Assembly: GCA_022113835.1 (NCBI GenBank)
Contig: JAILWY010000020.1
Location: 3,472,001-3,536,000, forward strand
DNA: 64,000 nt
Direction of reading: 5' to 3'
DNA from: Atopsyche davidsoni
Taxonomy: Eukaryota; Arthropoda; Insecta; Trichoptera; Hydrobiosidae
The translations under genes were made by a program, and so were the position numbers. Below, one piece after another: positions 48,801 through 57,870 of this stretch. Below the pieces are notes generated by a model. That model did no database searches, was not told the DNA's origin, and saw only the letters and a list, made by a program, of their open reading frames with translations. Position 1 is the first letter of the stretch. Each line of letters opens with the position of its first letter.

Positions 48801-51800
48801 GCAAACAAAACATTGTAAATAAAAATTTCCATATTTTTTTTGCATATATTAAATTTAGCTTTACTAAGTAAATATAGACTTTTATATTTCGCGTTATCAC
48901 TTTCTTAGATTACACGCCATCATTGGTGCATGTGATTTATTTGAAAATTGTATTAACAGGTTTATTCACTCTTCAAATATGATTTGATTCGATTATCGGA
49001 AAAAATGAGGACAGTAGGCCAAATTGTGTTGGAAACTTCCGGATACATACAGCGTTGCATAATTTCAAGTCCCATTTTCAGGCTTCAAAAAAAAAGACCA
49101 GAGTTCATTATTATATACCGTTAGTTGTGCAGAGACTGCAGATTACAGATTCCAAGGTTAGCGCATTTTGGTCCGTTCAAACAACAATGGACGTGGAAAC
49201 CGCCCATTACGCTGGAAACTACAATGGAAATATTACAATCAATGCAAAAACTCCGTACTTAAGGAGGTTTTATTGGGAATAATGCAGCGCTGCGTGCAGC
49301 GCGGCCGGCTGCAGTCTGCGGTGCTGATGATCAGTCGTTGCGTTTTTTTTTGGTGCCGCGGCACTTTGTCACGCTTGTGAATTTGAATGAATCACGGCCT
49401 AATTACAAGCTTGCATCAATTGTTAGATTAAAGTATTTTAACAGTTACGTGTCATCAATTTTTTAGTTGTTTATTTTAATATTGACTTAAGGTTTATTTA
49501 AAAAAATATTGCTGTAAATTAACGGTAAATACGCATTGTTAGCATTTTAATTGTTATTGTATGAACTAGCATAAAAACGTTGCACAACGTTTTGAAATAT
49601 TTTTTATTCAAATATGTTAATTTGCGAAGGACGTGCAAAAATATTCCCCGTGGGTAAATGATATGGAAATTTCACTTACTATAATCACGTGTGGGATGGA
49701 ATAAAATACATATTTTACTTTCTGGCTTATCCGAAAAATGAAATCATCGTAAGCAAGGCGATGTTCTTAAATTTTGGTTATTAAAAAAAAATTTCACCAG
49801 TGATTTGACCACAAACTTCCTCGTCTATAATAGATCGGGCCTTTTCTTAAATAAATCCCATGGATAGATTTACTATTGAAATTCTATAGAGGCAATCGGG
49901 TGATAAGTTACGATCAAACATATAAACTGTTTATGTCGAATTTCATGCGAGATTTTTTTAGTCGCCGTGCGACGTGTGACGCTACGTATTCCTATTTTGT
50001 CAAATTGGCATCTACCTACACGTGTCTCCAACCCACATCCACACTTTAGTTTATACTCGCTTGACTGTGGGTGTAGGCACTCTTTGTATGCATAGTATGT
50101 GTTTTTTTTTTATTGACACAGTTTTGATCTAAACCCATGAGTATTTTGAAATTAGCGCAACTGACTGGAAATTGTTGCATCATTTTCTGCTTGTGGTGCA
50201 AAAATTGTAATATTGATTGGATTTTTTTTTATTATTTTGCATAAAAGTGCAAAAATCATTTTTTTTTTGTTAATTAATGAATCTTGCTATAAGATGTCTG
50301 TTAATTTGTCACACTTCAATGTTTTATTTAATTTTCCAGGAGAATGTGGACCCCGCAGCGTACAGCCTCTCGCCCGTGTCTGCAAAGTCACAAAAACTTC
50401 TCCGATCTCCAAGAAAAGCCACCAGAAAAATATCCAGAATTCCCTTCAAGGTAAGAGCAGTAGTAAGTTAGGCGGGAACCAATGTGTAAATGTCTGATTG
50501 TCAATAATACTTCCTGCAGCTGGAGATTCTGAACAGCATGACAACTGATGGTGCTATATAATATACATTTATAAATAACGTATAATACAAAGTGTTTCTC
50601 GTTTTTAAATTAGCAATATTTTTTTTTATTATTATTTCAACTCACTTCATTGGCTTTCCTTCTATATTTACTTTTGTATTGCGTATGTAAAAAAATTATA
50701 CTAATATGTGTTTAGATTCTTTCTGGGAGTCTATATCTAAAAATATTATTAATAATAAATAACAAAATCAAAGTATATACAAGTACAGTTCAGAATAAAA
50801 CAGATCTAACGTTGTCATTGATATTTTCAGGTACTGGATGCGCCGGAACTTCAAGACGACTTCTACCTGAACCTCGTGGACTGGTCGGCACAGAACGTCC
50901 TCAGCGTTGGACTCGGCAGTTGTGTGTACTTATGGAGTGCCTGCACCAGCCAGGTAACGAGCAATCTAAACAAATCACTAAAGCAACCTCCAAAAACCCG
51001 GTTTTCTGACATATTTTTTTCTCTTAGGTGACAAGGCTATGCGACCTGAGCTCCGATGGGAACGCGGTTACTTCGGTGTCGTGGAGTGACCGAGGTGGCC
51101 TGGTAGCAGTGGGAACTCAGAAAGGCTACATTTCTGTATGGGATGTTGCCGTTAACAAGGAGGTAATTATTTTAATTAATCATTCAATATATATTTAGTA
51201 TCACAATATAATTAAATTACCAGTGACTTAATCATGAATAAAACTATTGTACCCTCAGGTTACGAAACTAGCCGGACATATCGCCCGAGTAGGAGCACTG
51301 GCGTGGAATGGAGACATCCTCAGTTCTGGCAGTCGGGATCGACACATCAGGCAGAGAGACACCAGAACACCCGGTAAGCCAAATATTCATCTTGTTTATC
51401 AACTTGACATATTTAAAATGATCAGCTCTCTTTGAAAACCTGAATGCTTTTCCTGATTTTTTTGTTGTGTTTTCAGCACTAGTCTCGGAGAGAACACTTG
51501 CGGGTCATCGGCAAGAAGTCTGCGGCCTAAAGTGGTCTCCCGACGGACAGTGCCTGGCCTCTGGCGGCAATGACAACAGACTCTTTGTTTGGACGCAGGT
51601 AAATAAGGATGTTTTAGAATTTTCAAGAAAGCAGGCTGCTGTATTATTGTTACATGTATTATTATTTTTATTTAAAACAGTGATAAGTCACTTCTTGTTG
51701 TGGCATCTGACCTCTTATAATGTTGTGTAAATTGCCTTTAAACAGAGTAATTGAAACATATTAATATTGTATTCGTTTTCTAGCACTCCCTGTCTCCAGT

Positions 51801-52494
51801 GCAAACGTACTCGGCGCACCTGGCAGCCGTAAAGGCCATCGCCTGGAGCCCCCACCAGCACGGGCTGCTAGCCTCTGGGGGAGGCACGGCCGACCGCTGC
51901 ATCCGCTTCTGGAACACGCTCACGGGGCAGCCCATGCAGTGCGTGGACACGGGTATGAACCTTTTTACTATTTCTTATTAAAACTGTTATTTGTCTTAAA
52001 TAGGCAGAGTAGTGCTTGAAATGATAAGTATTTGATGATCTTTCTTCTTCCAGGATCCCAAGTGTGCAACCTTGCCTGGTCCAAGCACTCCAGCGAGCTT
52101 GTGTCTACTCACGGCTACTCGCAGAACCAAATCCTCGTTTGGAAGTATCCCTCATTGACACAGGTCAGTTTGGACTACATATAAATAGCATTTATTTAAC
52201 TCAATCTTTGAAAATATAAAGTTTTTAAAGCTTCGTCAGCTTTTGTTTATGGATAAGCGCAAGGTGGAAAAATTCCACTCATTCACATCCCGATATCAAT
52301 TTTCCTTTTGCTTTCAGGTCGCCAAGCTGACAGGCCACTCGTACAGAGTGCTGTACCTGGCGTTGTCACCTGACGGAGAGGCCATCGTCACCGGAGCCGG
52401 CGACGAGACACTCCGGTTCTGGAACGTGTTCTCCAAAACCACCTCGCACCGCGAGAGCAAGAGCGTTCTCAGTCTCTACACGGCCGTGCGGTGA
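19933..52494 (+). CDS. fzr: Fizzy-related/Cdh1, APC/C activator (10 exons)
   Basis: Encodes the co-activator that binds the anaphase-promoting complex and brings D-box/KEN-box substrates for ubiquitination in late mitosis, G1 and endocycles (established for the family). Coding exons: 19933-20086, 46749-47009, 50340-50450, 50831-50953, 51028-51162, 51259-51373, 51477-51598, 51784-51952, 52054-52163, 52318-52494, all with GT/AG borders and consistent phases except exon 2. Allowing for one surplus base in exon 2 the product is 491 residues, close to the usual size. Visible: N-terminal [10 protein letters not shown], four S/T-P sites (S19, S25, S28, T31) just before the C-box DRFIPRR (35-41), NELLGA block, [16 protein letters not shown] (KLLR motif), seven WD40 blades from about 185 to 480, and a C-terminal VR in place of the usual IR. 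Intron 1 is 26.7 kb and full of repeats. The ATG choice is supported by similarity of the first residues to insect orthologues. Confidence 0.95.
20087..22989 (+). other. fzr intron 1, proximal part
   Basis: Intronic, mostly AT-rich. A more GC-rich, CpG-containing patch lies at about 21900-22120. Open frames in it overlap on opposite strands and resemble nothing I know. Confidence 0.6.
22990..25760 (+). other. CpG-rich patches in fzr intron 1
   Basis: Several 150-400 bp patches (about 23030-23250, 23820-24500, 24720-25190, 25480-25740) are much richer in G+C and CpG than the surrounding intron. No splice-flanked coding exon is convincing. They could be internal promoters, enhancers or fragments of GC-rich repeats. 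Confidence 0.45.
23142..23187 (-). other. C/G-run block with G-quadruplex potential
   Basis: Plus-strand runs of 6, 5, 12 and 10 C are separated only by TGGG, TTGGG and TG. The minus strand thus has at least four G runs of five or more within 46 bases, sufficient for a G-quadruplex. Confidence 0.7.
26164..26380 (-). mobile_element. LINE 3' fragment 1
   Basis: It shares the blocks ATTTCATTGAACATA, ATCCTGGGC and CCTCCTTCCA with the fragments at 29605 and 34105. No usable frame. Identified by homology to those two, whose minus-strand translations resemble LINE C-termini. Confidence 0.65.
26400..26465 (+). repeat. tRNA-like SINE fragment (tentative)
   Basis: GCTATGGTGAAGTGGTTAG resembles an A box and GGTTCGAAGAT, about 40 bases further, a B box. 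There is no complete cloverleaf. Possible SINE head or tRNA relic, adjacent to LINE fragment 1. Confidence 0.3.
29205..29235 (+). repeat. B-box-like sequence (possible SINE piece)
   Basis: GGTTCGAATCCCAGCC matches the T-arm/B-box pattern of tRNA-derived SINEs, but no A box or acceptor stem is present upstream. Confidence 0.3.
29605..29990 (-). mobile_element. LINE 3' fragment 2
   Basis: Minus-strand frame 29930-29643 reads [20 protein letters not shown], then HRI, matching the C-terminal 'RRMLKISWTDRVTNEEVLRRI' segment of non-LTR retrotransposon ORF2 proteins. The start and catalytic domains are absent: a 5'-truncated copy, as LINEs usually leave. Confidence 0.75.
32041..32675. repeat. 147-bp tandem satellite, about 4.3 units
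   Basis: GTGATATTTC recurs at 32041, 32189, 32336, 32483 and 32630, spaced 148, 147, 147 and 147 bp. Each full unit contains ACCGATT-CGC-AATCGGT, a perfect 7-bp dyad that extends to about 15-bp arms with two mismatches (CAACTTG...CAAGTT). The array lies inside fzr intron 1 and fades out after CATTGTCAAAC at about 32667. Confidence 0.93.
34105..34625 (-). mobile_element. LINE 3' fragment 3 with reverse-transcriptase relic
   Basis: Minus-strand reading, from 34625 down: [19 protein letters not shown], then [10 protein letters not shown], a decayed reverse-transcriptase catalytic block (YADD lost to TDD), then a stop. Further on comes [20 protein letters not shown], the same C-terminal motif as fragment 2. 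Frame-broken. Confidence 0.8.
34695..35085. repeat. AT-rich dispersed repeat, copy 1
   Basis: Blocks GCGAAATCGTGTCATTT, AATTGTCACTTTATTTT, AATTCCAATTGAAAAAA and ATATTTTTGATTGGTGCT are shared with 36890-37400. There the first three are in reverse orientation and the last in the same orientation. Confidence 0.65.
35202..35257. repeat. (TA)n microsatellite
   Basis: About 28 uninterrupted TA dinucleotides. Confidence 0.97.
36752..36809. mobile_element. Internally deleted hAT-like remnant
   Basis: CAGTCTTTCTCAAAGTTGG and TTTGGGACCACTG look like the two opposed ends of a hAT-type element, only 58 bp apart in total. No target duplication seen. Confidence 0.4.
36890..37400. repeat. AT-rich dispersed repeat, copy 2 (rearranged)
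   Basis: See 34695-35085: the portion 37055-37250 is its reverse complement, while 37348-37390 is in direct orientation. This indicates an inversion or compound element. Confidence 0.6.
37560..38100 (+). other. CpG-rich patch in fzr intron 1
   Basis: A GC-rich block with (GCC)n at 37690-37705 and a GCGCGCGCGCGC run near 37951. The minus-strand 195-codon open frame here has no recognisable domain and I do not call it a gene. Confidence 0.45.
38219..38757. mobile_element. hAT-type MITE with 8-bp target duplication
   Basis: Ends CATAGTTTCCCAAACT (left) and, reversed, CAGAGGTTCCCAAAGT (right). ATTTAAAG flanks both sides exactly (38211-38218, 38758-38765). The 539-bp body has no transposase. Its left subterminal block is shared with 13440-13520. 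Confidence 0.88.
38860..39120 (+). other. CpG-rich patch in fzr intron 1
   Basis: GC-rich, with the repeated motif AATTTTGAATTTTGAATTTG at its right edge (39118-39137). No splice-flanked exon recognised. Confidence 0.4.
40860..41100 (+). repeat. GC-rich patch with 10-bp tandem repeat
   Basis: GATGGTTTCC is repeated three times and followed by GAT at 40963-40995, within a CpG-rich block. Intronic; no gene recognised. Confidence 0.6.
41101..46316 (+). other. fzr intron 1, distal part
   Basis: AT-rich with long T runs, a (CAT)n run at about 42837-42866, a TG run at about 44678-44694, and a stem-loop at about 45550-45588 (AGTAGACGTGT / ACACGTCTACT). AGCCGAGTGGCTGGGCGG at 44525 resembles a tRNA A box. 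I see no coding region. Confidence 0.55.
46317..46573. mobile_element. Short hAT-like MITE
   Basis: GTGTTTTTCAACCT (46319-46332) and its exact reverse complement (46560-46573) bound an element with GACCCC motifs typical of hAT-type MITE ends. It abuts the next MITE directly. Confidence 0.75.
46573..46702. mobile_element. Short hAT-like MITE beside the exon 2 acceptor
   Basis: CAGGGGTCTCCAACCT and, reversed from the right, CAGTGGTCCTCAACCC form the termini. It is GC-rich, with repeated GGCGGGCACC/GGCGGGCGCC motifs inside. It ends only 46 bases before fzr exon 2. CTCTACTC before the upstream MITE and CTCTAGCC after this one match at six of eight bases, so the pair may be one composite insertion. 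Confidence 0.75.
46749..47009 (+). CDS. fzr: fzr exon 2 (contains an apparent +1 frameshift)
   Basis: It follows TTTTTGTTGCAG. The frame entering from exon 1 gives a Ser, then [15 protein letters not shown] and [23 protein letters not shown], the expected NELLGA region. The frame that must leave the exon gives [11 protein letters not shown], the conserved 'FKYxSPxKQ' segment, one base out of register. The run of nine C at 46927-46935 is the likely site; with eight C the exon would be 260 bp and fit the phases. A weaker donor at 46988 (CAA|GTACCG) would keep frame without any frameshift but lose FKY. GC-rich, Ala/Pro-rich and unlike the AT-rich surroundings. Confidence 0.85.
47133..47301. mobile_element. 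Foldback MITE in fzr intron 2
   Basis: A 169-bp near-palindrome. The inner arms 47158-47193 and 47241-47276 are perfect reverse complements over 36 bp, and the homology extends outward with a few mismatches to CCCTAAAGCGCTC / GAGCGTTTAAGGG. The spacer is 47 bases. Confidence 0.92.
47302..50339 (+). other. fzr intron 2, remainder
   Basis: AT-rich with a 15-C run near 47554 and a moderately GC-rich part at about 48290-48400. No gene or clear repeat recognised. Confidence 0.5.
50340..50450 (+). CDS. fzr: fzr exon 3 (KLLR region)
   Basis: 111 bp, phase 0 at both ends (TTTTCCAG| and CAAG|GTAAGA). Encodes [20 protein letters not shown], then [10 protein letters not shown]. The KLLR motif and basic stretch are nearly invariant from fly to human. 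Confidence 0.95.
50831..50953 (+). CDS. fzr: fzr exon 4 (start of propeller)
   Basis: 123 bp, phase 0. Encodes [18 protein letters not shown] and [11 protein letters not shown], the first WD40 blade, identical or nearly so to fly and human Cdh1. Confidence 0.95.
51028..51162 (+). CDS. fzr: fzr exon 5 (blade 2)
   Basis: 135 bp, phase 0. Encodes [16 protein letters not shown] and [20 protein letters not shown], the second blade with its WD dipeptide. Confidence 0.95.
51259..51373 (+). CDS. fzr: fzr exon 6 (blade 3)
   Basis: 115 bp, ends phase 1 inside a Gly/Ala codon before GTAAGC. Encodes [20 protein letters not shown], then [13 protein letters not shown]. The HIRQRD segment differs from the usual WIIQRD/LILLRD. 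Confidence 0.95.
51477..51598 (+). CDS. fzr: fzr exon 7 (blade 4)
   Basis: 122 bp, phase 1 to 0. Encodes [20 protein letters not shown] and [14 protein letters not shown], the fourth blade. Confidence 0.95.
51784..51952 (+). CDS. fzr: fzr exon 8 (blade 5)
   Basis: 169 bp, phase 0 to 1. Encodes [39 protein letters not shown] and MQCVDT, the most conserved part of the propeller. Confidence 0.95.
52054..52163 (+). CDS. fzr: fzr exon 9 (blade 6)
   Basis: 110 bp, phase 1 to 0. Encodes [20 protein letters not shown] and [17 protein letters not shown]. Confidence 0.95.
52318..52494 (+). CDS. fzr: fzr exon 10 (blade 7 and C-terminal tail)
   Basis: 177 bp including TGA at 52492-52494. Encodes [33 protein letters not shown] and the tail [11 protein letters not shown]. 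The family normally ends in Ile-Arg, the IR tail that docks on APC3/Cdc27; here the last two residues are Val-Arg (GTG CGG). Confidence 0.95.
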   Translation, partial: VAKLTGHSYRVLYLALSPDGEAIVTGAGDETLRFWNVFSKTTSHRESKSVLSLYTAVR

Positions 52495-55090
52495 ACCGTT
52501 CTGTGCGGCACCCCCGGCGCTCTGTGATCATCCTAACTTCGTACGCTTCTTAACGTTGGACAGTCCTGGAGACTTTATAAATTATACGCCATGCAAACAG
52601 CGCGGAAGCTGTGTACCGCAGCATAAAACAATGTACATATACTTGAAACAAAATCAATTCCGCGTACTTCTAATTCTTTTAATTTTACAAAACTAAACTG
52701 AACCATTTCATTCCCAGTGTTACTGAACCCTGTTGGCATCCATAGAAATAAGTAACCGCGAGGTTACAAGCGCAAGAGCGCTGGAATATATCAAACTGTA
52801 TGCGTGGGGACAGATTTTGGTTTGATTTGTTACACATATCATGCTGCTAATGTTTGCTTAAAGCTGTTCATAGCAATGTACTAAAAACTAGGCTTCCTGA
52901 CTGGTGATTCTGATCCATCGCTGCTCTGAAACCTCCAGGGCGACTGTAGTCTTATATGCTATTTACGAGTGCAGATTAATCGCCCATTTGGACGTCTGTC
53001 CCTCGCTGCCTCGGTTCAATAATACCGATATTATATTTTCCGTGAGTCCGTAGCTGTAGAGTAGGCCAGAGCTTTTGACGAAGCCAAAAACTACAAATTG
53101 AGAATTGTACAAAATATTCAATTATATATATATATACCAACAAGTAATAAGTTAGTGAATTTTTTTAGACCTCCGTCTATGAAATTGAAATCTTAAAGAT
53201 TATAAAAATCATTTTGTTTTCACAAAAGAAATATGCTTTCTTAAATATAACTAAATTTAAGTTTGTATAAAAAGAATACAATTTTATTTATATGATTATA
53301 GCATTATTGAATATATACTATGTAATTTTTTTCTTACGCTGTCGAATAGGAGTTTTATATATATATATATATTTATTTTTGTCATTAACTTGTGCAATTT
53401 AGGGTTTCTTATAGTTTTACAATATGCTTTGTAAGTAAGTAGGTAGGTGCGTAGAATTCTGTAGAGTCGGGATCCACAAGGCGCTGTAGATATTTCAATG
53501 CCTCGAGTCGCGTACGCGGAACCGATGAATCGTACCGTATGCGATGATGCATATCAAAACTTAACTTAACGATGAATAAGGACGCAGTTTTGTTGGCTTT
53601 GCATATATTATTTTAATATTTTTACTGTGACTGATGTCTTTTAAAGTAATTTGTTAAGTAGACTTGTATTGATCATTACATACTATTAACCTACATGAAT
53701 TATTATATGATATATCATTATGCTTTTGATAACTTCTTAGGAAGCGTTTTTATTTATTTTTCTGATAAATTATTCAAAAGGTGATCAAAATGGTGTGTAC
53801 GTGCCCGTTTGCAAGCTCGAAATGCATTTTTTTTGTTGTTAAATATCTGTAGTGCTATATGAATCCCACGTACTTTTATGTTAATGAAAACGATGTGTGC
53901 AACTTTTCAGAGTTCTATTTTTCTTGTGTGATTACGTGTAAGGGTCGCAGGCAAACAGACGGGAGTGTGATTAAAAAGAAGCTGCCTCTGATGAAATTAT
54001 AATTTTTTTTTGTATAGTTAATTTAATATTGGTAAATATTATTTACCATATTATTATAGTGTATTTTGGGCCTTCTCAGCTCACATGCATATACTTAAAG
54101 AAAATGAAAAATTAAAACCTGTATCATGCATATAAAGATATCTGGAAAGATTTAACTTTAAATGAAGCATTAGGAATATATATATATATTTTATATATAC
54201 ACTATGAATAGAAATGAAACTTTGAGGCATATTTTAATTATACATTTTGTATCTTTCTACGTGTAGAGTAGGAACTGAAAAACCTGAATCGCGAGACTTC
54301 AACTGAATACGTAAGACTGTGCTGCACTTCCCGCCTTCACCGCCCATCAACAGCCCGTGCTCAGTTGAAGTCCAGAGGTTCATTTAGAATTTTGTTAAAA
54401 AATATATATTATCTATATTGAAAGGAATGGACATTAAATTAATTGTTGTTATTAGTGTCATTCTTGAATGTGACATATTTGTTTTTAAGTTTCCGACGTT
54501 TCGGCTTGAGCACTGGAGCCATCTTCAGAGATTTCAGAAACGTCGGAAATTGAAATCAAAACATATTTAAAGACAGGACATTGTCTGAATGAATTGATGT
54601 CCACATCTTAGTCCACACCAATGTACTTACCATTATGAAGTAATTAGAAACAACATTCATCAGTCCCTATTTCAGCTTTATGTGAAATAATTTTGTATCA
54701 AAATTTATACTCTCCGAAGTTATGATTCTCCAGATGTCTTTGTATGTGTAGGGACAGTAGGTTTCTTGTGAATTGTATGTTTGATATCAATATGCCTGAA
54801 CACACCGCACTCAGGTTACTCGCAGTCCGCCCCAGATAAACAGTGATCGCTTCGAACTTATCTTGTGAAATCAAAACGGCTCAATTAGATTGTCAATTTT
54901 ATGATGACATAGATTTTCATTTTTGAGAGATATGAAAAATGTAAAATATATTAATTAAATGTATATGTAAATTTTTTAATTATCAATTTGTAAACTAACT
55001 TACTCTCGAGTCTATCACTGCTTTATTTGATGAAAAACAACGATATTAGCTCAGAGCCCCACAATAAAGCATATTATGGCTAGTCCCGAA
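52495..55090 (+). other. Probable fzr 3' UTR
   Basis: After the TGA at 52492-52494 the sequence becomes AT-rich. I find no AATAAA until 55063-55068 (ACAATAAAGC); ATTAAA occurs earlier, at about 54110 and 54433. A long 3' UTR of up to about 2.6 kb is therefore plausible. Transcript evidence is needed for the true end. Confidence 0.5.
54489..54549 (-). ncRNA. Hammerhead-ribozyme-like motif
   Basis: On the minus strand the core elements occur in type III order: stem III strand TTTCCGACG, a U-U step at the expected cleavage position, CTGAAGA (matches CUGANGA), stem II GGCT...AGCC, GAAA, then the other stem III strand CGTCGGAAA. The nine-base stem III (54489-54498 side against 54541-54549) and four-base stem II pair perfectly. 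Stem I (54529-54538) does not pair well, so activity is doubtful. Hammerheads with weak stems are known from Penelope-like elements and retrozymes; the link here is inferred. Confidence 0.5.
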
Positions 55091-55684
55091 ATTTTTTCAA
55101 CGTCTTCATCGGCGAGTGTTTTGTTGTGTTAGTATTGATTAATTAACTAATTAATGTCAGCTGAAGGGGACTGAGCGGTGTGTTGAAACATATTGTGTGG
55201 ACAAATTGTTTTGTGTAACAAATTTTGTAATTTTCACCATTCTTACAACTGTGTGGTGTGAGAAGAGGTAATCTAAAAACTCATAACCCGATTATTATTT
55301 ATTATTATTGTAATAATATAAAATCTAAATTAATAAAAAAAAGAAAAGTATATTTTTGTCTTAGCAATTTCATATTAACATTACAGAAAGATCTTTTACA
55401 AAATGTATATCTTTATTAATATTTATGAAATATTTTCTATAATTAGTCATTGACCAACCTTGTGTTAGCGAAAAAATAAGTATCTAACGTAACCTACTCT
55501 AAGCGAACCCCGGACTCTGCGCTGTTCACATCTTCAAAGTAACACAAATTGAAGCTACCGCGCCGAGAACCGACCGAGCTCGCGAACTCTCCAAACCCAA
55601 TGCTTTTGATAATTTTAAATAAAAACTCCTAAAAAATAAATACTTTCTCGAAATAAGTACATTATGATAAAAGTATACATTTAG

Positions 55685-55715
<31 letters not shown>

Positions 55716-57659
55716 ATTGTAACAATTTTCGTCAATTCCAACTACCTTACTTAGTTTTGTTTCATATTTAAAATTTGAAATAATTTGTACTCTAATTTTC
55801 CTCTAACAAATAATAACAATAACTCTAGACTACGACACAAGGTTGGTGCGTTCAAATGAATACCTGCGACAATATTCAGTAATTAACGCAACCGTCAGAC
55901 TGAAGGTGCCAATCTTATATATCAACTCGATATATATATATAAAGAGTATATATATATATATATTTTATCATAGACAAAACAAAAATAAATACAAACGGT
56001 AAAATAAATGAGAGCTATCTATTCACACGTGTTCTCATTTGTTTGCATAAATGCGTTTTATCGAGCCGTAAATAGCGAGGCTTCAGTCCGATTGAGTTTT
56101 TTTTATTATCCAAATAATATGACAGGTATTCAGATGTAAATATATTAAATTAACTCCTGGCAAAATATAATTTTGCTTTTGTACATTTTACAAGATGTTT
56201 ACTTAATACTAAAAAAAAAAAAAAAACTGTACAGTGAAGCCAAAACATGAAAGTTTTAAATTATAAAAAATATATCTATAATGATAAAAGAGGTTAAATA
56301 TTATCCTAAAACATGCTTTTATGGTTTGTTGTACGTTTTTAATTTTACATGTACACATTCAATACTCAGATAAATTATATTAATTTAACAACTAAATTTA
56401 TTTAAAATATATATTTATATTTTTACCTTTGAGCTATCCAAATATTTTCACGTGTACATTAATAATTAATCTTAACATGCCCCCCGATTCTTATAACGAA
56501 TTACGAGAATCAAATTTACTTTAGGCAATATTCACTATAGAAAAATAACAAAAATAATTGGACCCGTTTCCCATGACAGCCGTTGCTTTCAATATTTTAT
56601 AAAATACATTAATAAAATCCGCAATGATCGGTATTCTCTGTTTTGATGCGATAACACGGAATAATAATACCAACGATAAATTGACATTTAAAATGGAGAA
56701 AGTAACCTCGTGAATTACATTAACAGATAAATATAATACTTTTCAAATCGGCAATAAAAGACAACTCAAAATATATAATTTTGATCGGTAAAACCGGCAC
56801 TAAAAATAATTAAGACGCGGGAAAGAGAATACCGCATTGGTAAAACTGAAAATTAAATTGAAAAAAAAAAATAAACACGCCCCATGAGGAAAAGGTCTCA
56901 AATACAATTTTAAAAAATAGTCATGATTTTCTCAGACAAAATTATCCTAATTTCAAATATTAAAGACGCGGTACATGCAAAAGTCATCTCAAAACAGGTA
57001 CTCTTAAAGTTATCTCCTCGCTAATAATATTCTCTTCCAAAATAAATGGGTTATTTTGTACAAAACATAAAGTAGAAATATTCAACTTGGTCAGACACGC
57101 CCTTACGCAGAAGTTACCGCTAAGTTTTACTTAAAACTACTTGCCTGGGACTCGTTAACAAATGATATGGCACCCGCGCGCGTCGGGCTATTTCACACGA
57201 TAGAATATTGCAAGCACGTCGTCTGAGTCCAAGCATTGGACCACATCTCAATACACGCACGCGCTTGGAGACAATCAAATTCACCCAGCTCATGATATTG
57301 TTTTGTTTAACACGCTTCGCAAAATTTGCATGATAAATATTGAAAATTATAATTAGATTTCAAAGTCTTTGTTTTTGGTTAAAATCTTATTTAGAGTGTG
57401 TTAAATAAGTGAATATCAAAATTTATTTCTATTAGATATTTTTAACCCACGTAAGCTCTATTATGGACTAAACTAATCACTGGATATTATTTTGCTCCTG
57501 TATGAACTTTATTAAAAATATTGTCACAACAAAACATACGCATGTCTGAAATTATCAATTTGCTATTATCACGTGTAATCTTAAAATTATAAAAAATATT
57601 TAAAATCCCATTCGAGTTTACATGGGTTAAATATCAAACGAAGTACACGTTATATAATT
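55091..57659. other. Intergenic AT-rich stretch
   Basis: Contains a T run of about 27 (55685-55711) and TA runs near 55936-55964. No gene recognised. Confidence 0.5.
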
Positions 57660-57699
57660 TAAAACTAAGCACATACCAGTGAACGGTCGCGAGTTCGAT

Positions 57700-57870
57700 G
57701 GAACCGCAGTATAAAGTGAAAGAGACGAGACGCCGGTTTGATAAAATCGTGCTGTTTGACGGCAGATAGTTGGTCCGCGTGCATCTCATCTCTCGCACCG
57801 GGTGATGCGGCAGCCTCTCGCTCGCCGCTTAGCGGCCCCGCCCGTCCGCTGGATCAGCTTTATCACGTGA
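57700..57870 (+). promoter_or_regulatory. Candidate CpG-rich promoter
   Basis: TATAAAG at 57710 is followed by about 150 bases of unusually GC-rich sequence with GCCCCGCCCG (57835-57844, Sp1-like) and a CACGTG-type site (TCACGTGA) at 57863. It stands out from the AT-rich neighbourhood, but no downstream exon can be assigned. Confidence 0.3.
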
